A stretch of 9,616 bases of DNA from an uncultured Dorea sp. (GTDB lineage: Bacteria; Bacillota; Clostridia; Lachnospirales; Lachnospiraceae). A program made the translations under genes and the position numbers. Position 1 is the first letter of the stretch; every line of letters begins with the position of its first letter. The notes beneath the pieces are model-generated. The model did no database searches. It saw only the letters and a program-made list of their open reading frames with translations, and was not told where the DNA came from. The stretch lies in assembly GCA_934295165.1 (NCBI GenBank), contig CAKRAT010000074.1, forward strand, positions 1 through 9,616. The letters run 5' to 3'. Shown here one piece after another: positions 6,200-9,616 of the stretch.

Positions 6200-7636
6200 T
6201 TACCCGATCATAATCTTTTCTGTTGGAAGTGTCCGCATCTTTTCCTGCAGATTCACCTTTCCTGCGAATAATAACGCAATCGTCATCGGTCCGACACGTC
6301 CTATATACATCAATATCATCAGCACAATCTTGCTTCCTATCTGCAAATGTGTTGTCAAATCTTGTGATAATCCAACGGTTGCCATCGCAGATGCAGTTTC
6401 ATACATAATCCGCTGAAAAGAGATGGAATCTGGTTCTATTACTGCAATAATCGTTGTTCCTGTTATGTATACACCTAGTGCCAGCATAATTTCCACAAAA
6501 GCCACATGAAAATTTTCTTCATCCACTTTTCTTCCAAAACATTCGATATCATGTCCTCCACGAAGCATCGTATGAAAAGCCAGAAATAAAAGGGCAAAAG
6601 TTGTTGTCTTAAGTCCACCTGCAGTTCCTCCCGGAGAACCTCCAATAAACATAAGAATGATATTCAAAAAGCTGGTTTCTTCATGCATCCCAGACTGTTG
6701 AAATGTACTAAAGCCAGCTGTCCTAGTTGTCACAGACTGAAATGCCGAAGCCATCATCTTCTGTCCAATATTCAGATGCCCAATTGTTGCCGGATTATGA
6801 TACTCCAACACAAAATTCAAAAGTGTTCCTATTATCAGCAAAGTTAATGAAGTAACAATCGCAATCTTAGAATGTAACTTAAGTCTGACAAACCACCACT
6901 TCTTTGGAATTTCCCGATGCCAAATCTTTTTTCCATTATCAATCACGTCATACCATACCGTAAAACCAATTCCTCCAAGAATAATCAAAATCATTGTTGT
7001 AATATTAATCAATGGATTCGTTGCATATCTTGCCAAGCTGTCATCACCGAGGATATCAATTCCTGCATTGCAAAATGCAGAAACCGAATGAAAAATTCCA
7101 TACCATATTCCTTTTGCGATTCCATAATCCTGAATGAGCCGTATCGCATAAAAAACGGCACCGATTCCTTCTATCACTACTGTTCCAATCAGAATCTTAC
7201 GTACCATGCCTACCAGACCACCAAGAGAATCCATGTTATAAGCTTCTTGAATTACAATTCTATCTTTTACTGTAATTTTTCTTTTAAGCAGCATAAAGAA
7301 TGCGGTAATGCATGCAATGACTCCTAATCCTCCAATCTGGATTAAAATTAATAAGATTATCTTTCCTATTATTGTAAATTGGTATTTTGGAACGATGGTA
7401 ACCAATCCTGTCACACATACCGATGATGTTGATGTAAACAATGCATCCAGGAAGCTGATTGGCTTTTTATTAGATATTGGCAGCCATAAAAGCACCGCTC
7501 CAAAAAAAATTACACTCAGAAAACCAATTACCAGAATCTTCATGGTATTCCATCTGATATTTTGCTTTCTCTTTTTCTTCATTTTATATTTCGCCTTTCT
7601 TGTCTGCTCTTTGTCTTCTATAATTGATAAGCTCAT
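6200..7636 (-). CDS. ktrB: K+ uptake membrane subunit of the KtrB/TrkH type
   Basis: This is the channel-like K+-translocating subunit, probably coupled to Na+. It has four membrane-pore-membrane repeats, each with a filter glycine: VTG (G77), NAG (G192), TAG (G308) and TVG (G422). The intramembrane gating loop GGSPGGTAGGLKTTT is at 332-346, and the pore arginine is in GRVGP (R447). The end, LPTEKIMIG, matches the usual KtrB tail. The maximal frame of 478 residues from ATG 7636 is given, but the start is uncertain. No ribosome binding site precedes 7636. ATG 7582 (residue 19), with a weak AAAGG 11 bases upstream, matches the usual KtrB length better. A candidate promoter (TTGATT 7665-7660, TAAAAT 7642-7637) would begin transcription inside the longer frame, again favouring 7582. 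ktrA follows after 15 bases. Confidence 0.93.
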   Translation of the reverse strand: MSLSIIEDKEQTRKAKYKMKKKRKQNIRWNTMKILVIGFLSVIFFGAVLLWLPISNKKPISFLDALFTSTSSVCVTGLVTIVPKYQFTIIGKIILLILIQIGGLGVIACITAFFMLLKRKITVKDRIVIQEAYNMDSLGGLVGMVRKILIGTVVIEGIGAVFYAIRLIQDYGIAKGIWYGIFHSVSAFCNAGIDILGDDSLARYATNPLINITTMILIILGGIGFTVWYDVIDNGKKIWHREIPKKWWFVRLKLHSKIAIVTSLTLLIIGTLLNFVLEYHNPATIGHLNIGQKMMASAFQSVTTRTAGFSTFQQSGMHEETSFLNIILMFIGGSPGGTAGGLKTTTFALLFLAFHTMLRGGHDIECFGRKVDEENFHVAFVEIMLALGVYITGTTIIAVIEPDSISFQRIMYETASAMATVGLSQDLTTHLQIGSKIVLMILMYIGRVGPMTIALLFAGKVNLQEKMRTLPTEKIMIG

Positions 7637-7665
7637 ATTTTACGCTTATCTTTTACAAAAATCAA
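7637..7665 (-). promoter_or_regulatory. Candidate promoter of the ktrBA operon
   Basis: TTGATT (7665-7660) and TAAAAT (7642-7637) are exactly 17 bases apart on the minus strand, with 4 and 5 of 6 consensus matches. Transcription would start near 7630, downstream of the first ATG of the ktrB frame. The recombinase relic begins only about 40 bases upstream. No cyclic di-AMP riboswitch fits in so short a space. Confidence 0.4.
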
Positions 7666-7704
7666 TAGTATTTTTTTGCATTCAAAGTAAACATCCCCTG
7701 CTAA

Positions 7705-7979
7705 AATGGAACGCTTGTATTCATGTACGAAGGACGGCCGCTTACTACAGATACGTTTAACCGGCATTTAAAGAAATATTGCGGTGAACTGGGAATTACC
7801 TATCTCTCCAGTCACAAAATCCGCTTTACCAACACCTCGATGCTTTTTGATGCCGGTGTAAAAGCAATTGACATCCATCCACTGTTGGGACATTCTAATC
7901 TTGCGATGACCCAGCATTACATCGGACAACGTACTCCCCCGAACGAGACTCAACCGAAATGGCCCGAATACTGGCCTAA
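7705..7979 (+). pseudogene. C-terminal relic of a tyrosine recombinase (integrase), 5' truncated and frameshifted
   Basis: About 90 codons of a phage- or ICE-type integrase catalytic domain remain. The frame opens after a TAA at 7702 and reads GRPLTTDTFNRHLKKYC. The catalytic HxxR box follows (SSHKIR), and then the second box LLGHSNLAMTQHYIGQ, with the GH motif and the presumed nucleophile tyrosine in HYI. The first catalytic arginine, the core-binding domain and the N-terminal arm domain are absent. After QRTPP the frame goes wrong. Adding one C to the C5 run at 7936-7940 gives ERDSTEMARILA and a TAA at 7977-7979, a natural integrase ending. The uncorrected frame runs to 8076 through meaningless sequence. 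A full integrase is about 350-400 residues, so the gene is inactive. Confidence 0.8.
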
Positions 7980-8168
7980 TCCCTGTAAATACTGCCTGTA
8001 CAACTTGGTACAACTTTTTCCCAACTGGTTTTTCCTGTGTTTTACGCAGGTCTTCCATAACTTTATACTAAAATAATCTATCAAAAATTTCGGAAAAGCA
8101 CTTAAGACATAAACTCTTTTGTTCTTCAATTCTCTTTTCTCCAAATTTTCTATCTCATAAGATTTCTT
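7980..8168. other. Non-coding stretch between the integrase relic and the unknown small gene
   Basis: It holds the tandem GTACAACTT repeat and a small hairpin CCTG...CAGG (8034-8050). The rest is AT-rich DNA without a good intrinsic terminator for the minus-strand pair that ends at 8169. Confidence 0.5.
7998..8017 (+). repeat. Tandem 10-base repeat just after the integrase relic
   Basis: GTACAACTTG (7998-8007) is followed directly by GTACAACTTT (8008-8017) and a short T-run. The layout GTACAA-N4-GTACAA resembles the direct arm-type sites that tyrosine recombinases bind near element ends. A similar pair lies at 9189-9208. The function is inferred. Confidence 0.5.
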
Positions 8169-8384
8169 TCACAGCATATAAATATTTCTGCCCGCCGGAA
8201 GTGTAATAATTTCATAATTTCTATGTGAAAAGAATACTTTGGAAATATTGTCAATAATCTGCGGTTCTCTGGCTTCGCCTTCAACAATAAATGCCTTGTA
8301 ATCTCCATTAGCCATTAAATGCACCTGCTTACCATATAAACCAAAAGGCAGCCATTCACGACTGCCTTCTCTATTCCATATCAA
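8169..8384 (-). CDS. Unrecognised 71-residue protein, start uncertain, possibly a broken gene
   Basis: The frame is open from just after a TAG and could start at TTG 8384. No ribosome binding site precedes that codon. The residues look like a genuine protein (WNREGSREWLPFGLYGKQ, then DNISKVFFSHRNYEIITL and a GRNIYML end). ATG 8315 (residue 24) has AGGTG 6 bases upstream and would give 48 residues. In another frame, ATG 8400 opens MLEI and hits TAG at 8388-8386. Adding one TA unit in the TATA stretch there would join MLEIYS to LIWNREGS, so a dinucleotide slip may have broken an originally slightly longer gene. It lies 22 bases downstream of the 205-residue gene on the same strand, probably in one transcript. 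I recognise no family, signal peptide or membrane segment. Confidence 0.45.
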   Translation of the reverse strand: MIWNREGSREWLPFGLYGKQVHLMANGDYKAFIVEGEAREPQIIDNISKVFFSHRNYEIITLPAGRNIYML

Positions 8385-8406
8385 GCTATATTTCTAACAT
8401 TTCCTA

Positions 8407-9024
8407 CTATTTTTCAAATCTAATACAATCCCATGCTTCTAATAATTTTATTTTTCCTGTTTCATTTTCCCATTGTTCCTTACTCAATATCACTTTATCA
8501 AATTTTTCTGTTTTTAATTTCTCTGTTCCAGAATGTCCCTGCTGTCTCTTACAATAAAGCATTTCAATCTTTCCAAAATACTCCGAATGGTCTTTCCCTG
8601 TTACAACAGCATCTAATGCCACATCCCTGGCTTTAGAACCATCAAAACTAATTAACAGAACATGATCACTCTCAATATCCCGTCCAGAGATACTTTTTAC
8701 TCTAAATTGATCAATACCATTTCGTTTTCCCCAGAATTCCAATTCCATAGGCTCTTCTACTGCTTTTGAAATAGCAGAAATTTCTGAATTGTACTTTGGT
8801 GTTAATTTTTCAGTTTCCTTCTCCTGTGCTTTTATTGACTTATCATTTTTCCCTGAAATCATCCAGATTAATATCACCATGATTCCCAATATGACAATAA
8901 CACCTATCAGCCAGCCAGGTATTACATGCCACGATGATTTTACTCCTGCTGTTCCTGCAGCTCCCATAAATATCCCCCACACAATCAACATTGGATATCT
9001 TACTTTTCTCATTTTCTCTTTCAT
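8407..9024 (-). CDS. Unrecognised 205-residue membrane-anchored protein
   Basis: I do not recognise the family. Two hydrophobic segments are visible, about residues 11-27 (PMLIVWGIFMGAAGTAG) and 35-57 (IPGWLIGVIVILGIMVILI). A charged linker (about 58-90) follows, rich in Lys and Glu. A soluble domain of about 110 residues (94-205) contains LEFWGKRNGIDQFRVKS and HVLLISFDGSKARDVALDA, a single cysteine pair at C158 and C200, and a WDCIRFEK end. The basic N-terminus (KEKMRKVR) suggests that both ends lie in the cytoplasm. The start at 9024 has only a distant AAAGGCGGG about 10 bases upstream. ATG 9012 is an alternative. It heads a two-gene unit with the 71-residue frame and sits between the integrase relic and the tRNA genes, which suggests acquired cargo. 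Confidence 0.7.
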   Translation of the reverse strand: MKEKMRKVRYPMLIVWGIFMGAAGTAGVKSSWHVIPGWLIGVIVILGIMVILIWMISGKNDKSIKAQEKETEKLTPKYNSEISAISKAVEEPMELEFWGKRNGIDQFRVKSISGRDIESDHVLLISFDGSKARDVALDAVVTGKDHSEYFGKIEMLYCKRQQGHSGTEKLKTEKFDKVILSKEQWENETGKIKLLEAWDCIRFEK

Positions 9025-9104
9025 ACTCTTACGCCCGCCTTTCTTCTACTTAATCTTTACACTTGCCTCGCTTTCATTGCGAGAAACTTCTTTTTCTTGC
9101 TTAT

Positions 9105-9135
9105 AATGTAAACGATCAAGTAACTTGAAGGTCAA
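9105..9135 (-). promoter_or_regulatory. Candidate promoter with internal palindrome for the unknown gene pair
   Basis: TTGACC (9135-9130) reads as a -35 box on the minus strand, with TACATT (9110-9105) 19 bases on as a weak -10 box. The perfect 13-base palindrome TCAAGTAACTTGA (9116-9128) fills the spacer, where a repressor would block polymerase. The leader would be about 75 bases. Confidence 0.35.
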
Positions 9136-9188
9136 TATTTTTAGAGAAAATTTTATGCAAAATCTAAATCTTGGTATTTCATCATAAA

Positions 9189-9208
9189 GTGTTCAAAGGT
9201 GTTCAAAC
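9189..9208 (+). repeat. Tandem 10-base repeat next to the tRNA cluster
   Basis: GTGTTCAAAG (9189-9198) is followed directly by GTGTTCAAAC (9199-9208), then TTTTT. The core GTTCAA-N4-GTTCAA mirrors GTACAA-N4-GTACAA at 7998-8017 in spacing, orientation and the following CTTTTT. Together they bracket the unknown gene pair. Confidence 0.5.
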
Positions 9209-9217
9209 TTTTTGAAA

Positions 9218-9258
9218 CAAAAAAATAAGAGAAACGCTGTAAATTCAACGTTTCTCCT
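9218..9258 (-). terminator. Intrinsic terminator of the tRNA operon
   Basis: On the minus strand an 8-base perfect stem, GAGAAACG/CGTTTCTC (9256-9249 with 9236-9229), extends by a wobble and an A-T pair. It has a 12-base loop and is followed by TATTTTTTTG. It lies about 12 bases after the tRNA-Leu gene and would end the Asp-Val-Leu transcript. Confidence 0.85.
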
Positions 9259-9270
9259 ACTTTTCACTAA

Positions 9271-9356
9271 TGCCGCAGACCGGAATCGAACCGGTACGAG
9301 AGGTTAGTCCCGCAGGATTTTAAGTCCTGTGCGTCTGCCAGTTCCGCCACTGCGGC
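9271..9356 (-). tRNA. tRNA-Leu (anticodon UAA)
   Basis: This is an 86-base class II tRNA with acceptor stem GCCGCAG/CTGCGGC, discriminator A, a long variable arm, a GTTCGATTC T-loop and anticodon loop CTTAAAA. CCA is not encoded. It is the last gene of the cluster. Confidence 0.97.
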
Positions 9357-9400
9357 ATTCCAGCATCAGTCACATTTTGCAACTGAACTATCTTGAAATC

Positions 9401-9420
9401 TGCAACAATCTCTTGTTGCA
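9401..9420. repeat. Hairpin in the Leu-Val tRNA spacer
   Basis: TGCAACA (9401-9407) and TGTTGCA (9414-9420) form a perfect 7-base stem with a 6-base loop. The right arm can instead pair as GTTGCAAAA (9415-9423) with TTTTGCAAC (9375-9383). No T-run follows, so it is more likely a processing signal or chance than a terminator. Confidence 0.4.
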
Positions 9421-9423
9421 AAA

Positions 9424-9496
9424 TGGGACCAATAGGGCTCGAACCTATGACCCTCTGCTTGTAAGGCAGATGCTCTCCCAGCTGAGCTATGATCCC
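9424..9496 (-). tRNA. tRNA-Val (anticodon UAC)
   Basis: This is a 73-base tRNA with acceptor stem GGGATCA paired to TGGTCCC with one wobble, discriminator A, a TAGCTCAGCTGGGAGAGCA D-arm, anticodon loop CTTACAA and T-loop GTTCGAGCC. CCA is not encoded. It lies 67 bases upstream of tRNA-Leu in the same cluster. Confidence 0.97.
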
Positions 9497-9539
9497 ATAT
9501 GTAATTGTTTATCGCCTGCTCACTATTGTGACAAGCAAG

Positions 9540-9613
9540 CGACCCAGAAGAGACTCGAACTCTCGACCTCCGCCGTGACAGGGCGGCGCTCTAACCAACT
9601 GAGCCACTGGGCC
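9540..9613 (-). tRNA. tRNA-Asp (anticodon GUC)
   Basis: This is a 74-base tRNA with acceptor GGCCCAG/CTGGGTC (one G-U pair), discriminator G, anticodon loop CTGTCAC within a GC-rich stem and T-loop GTTCGAGTC. CCA is not encoded. It is first in the visible cluster, 43 bases before tRNA-Val. The cluster may continue beyond the right edge. Confidence 0.97.
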
Positions 9614-9616
9614 ATT

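Noticed and set aside
5883..6416. A 177-codon plus-strand frame across the ktrA-ktrB junction
   Set aside because: It is antisense to two well-supported genes, and its composition follows from their codons.
7768..8058. A 96-codon minus-strand frame beginning MEDLRKTQEK opposite the integrase relic
   Set aside because: It lies antisense to clear recombinase homology, has no ribosome binding site, and its later residues are the mirror of the integrase motifs.
7950..8144. A 64-codon minus-strand frame with a TTG start
   Set aside because: No ribosome binding site, overlaps the relic on the other strand, and shows no recognisable motif.
7980..9210. Duplicated tRNA-Leu 3' end as an attachment site
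   Set aside because: I looked for a copy of the tRNA-Leu 3' segment near the integrase relic (about 7680-8060) and saw none. The intact terminator right after the tRNA also argues against insertion exactly at its 3' end.
1..9616. CRISPR array or intact insertion sequence
   Set aside because: No regularly spaced repeat-spacer units, transposase or terminal inverted repeats were seen.

Overview
The window looks like chromosomal DNA of a Gram-positive anaerobe of the class Clostridia, probably a Lachnospiraceae-type gut bacterium. This rests on Firmicutes-style ribosome binding sites, AT-rich intergenic DNA, the family mix (AGCS symporter, RpiR regulator, MATE exporter, KtrAB-type K+ uptake, GGDEF signalling protein) and tRNA genes without an encoded CCA. 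No species can be named from the sequence alone.

Layout. Positions 1-944 (minus) carry the N-terminal two thirds of a sodium:alanine/glycine symporter that runs off the left edge. It is divergent from an RpiR-family regulator (1306-2163, plus) across a 361-base control region with direct repeats and a small palindrome. A long, bidirectional, perfect inverted-repeat terminator (2232-2289) separates that pair from the convergent minus-strand block: a MATE efflux pump (5176 to 3809), then a diguanylate cyclase with a C-terminal receiver domain (3677 to 2334). Upstream of the MATE gene is a 366-base gap holding a 12-bp inverted repeat, a candidate promoter and what looks like the relic of a protein gene. 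Next comes the K+ uptake operon ktrB-ktrA (7636 to 5543, minus), whose genes are 15 bases apart.

From about 7700 to 9210 the sequence looks like the scar of an integrative element. It holds the C-terminal end of a tyrosine recombinase gene (plus), cut off at its 5' side and frameshifted in a run of C. A tandem 10-base repeat follows. Then come two minus-strand genes I do not recognise: a 205-residue protein with two membrane segments, and a 71-residue frame just downstream with a non-standard start. A second tandem repeat with the same GTWCAA-N4-GTWCAA layout lies next to a tRNA cluster. The tRNA genes Asp(GUC), Val(UAC) and Leu(UAA) fill 9271-9613 on the minus strand and end in an intrinsic terminator.

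Working picture. The left two thirds is housekeeping: amino-acid uptake under a likely local regulator, drug or metabolite efflux, c-di-GMP signalling and K+ homeostasis. The accessory signal is on the right, where a mostly deleted integrative element appears to have left a recombinase tail, possible recombinase arm-type repeats and an unknown membrane-protein module between ktrB and the tRNA genes. I see no CRISPR array, no insertion sequence with intact ends and no recognisable riboswitch.
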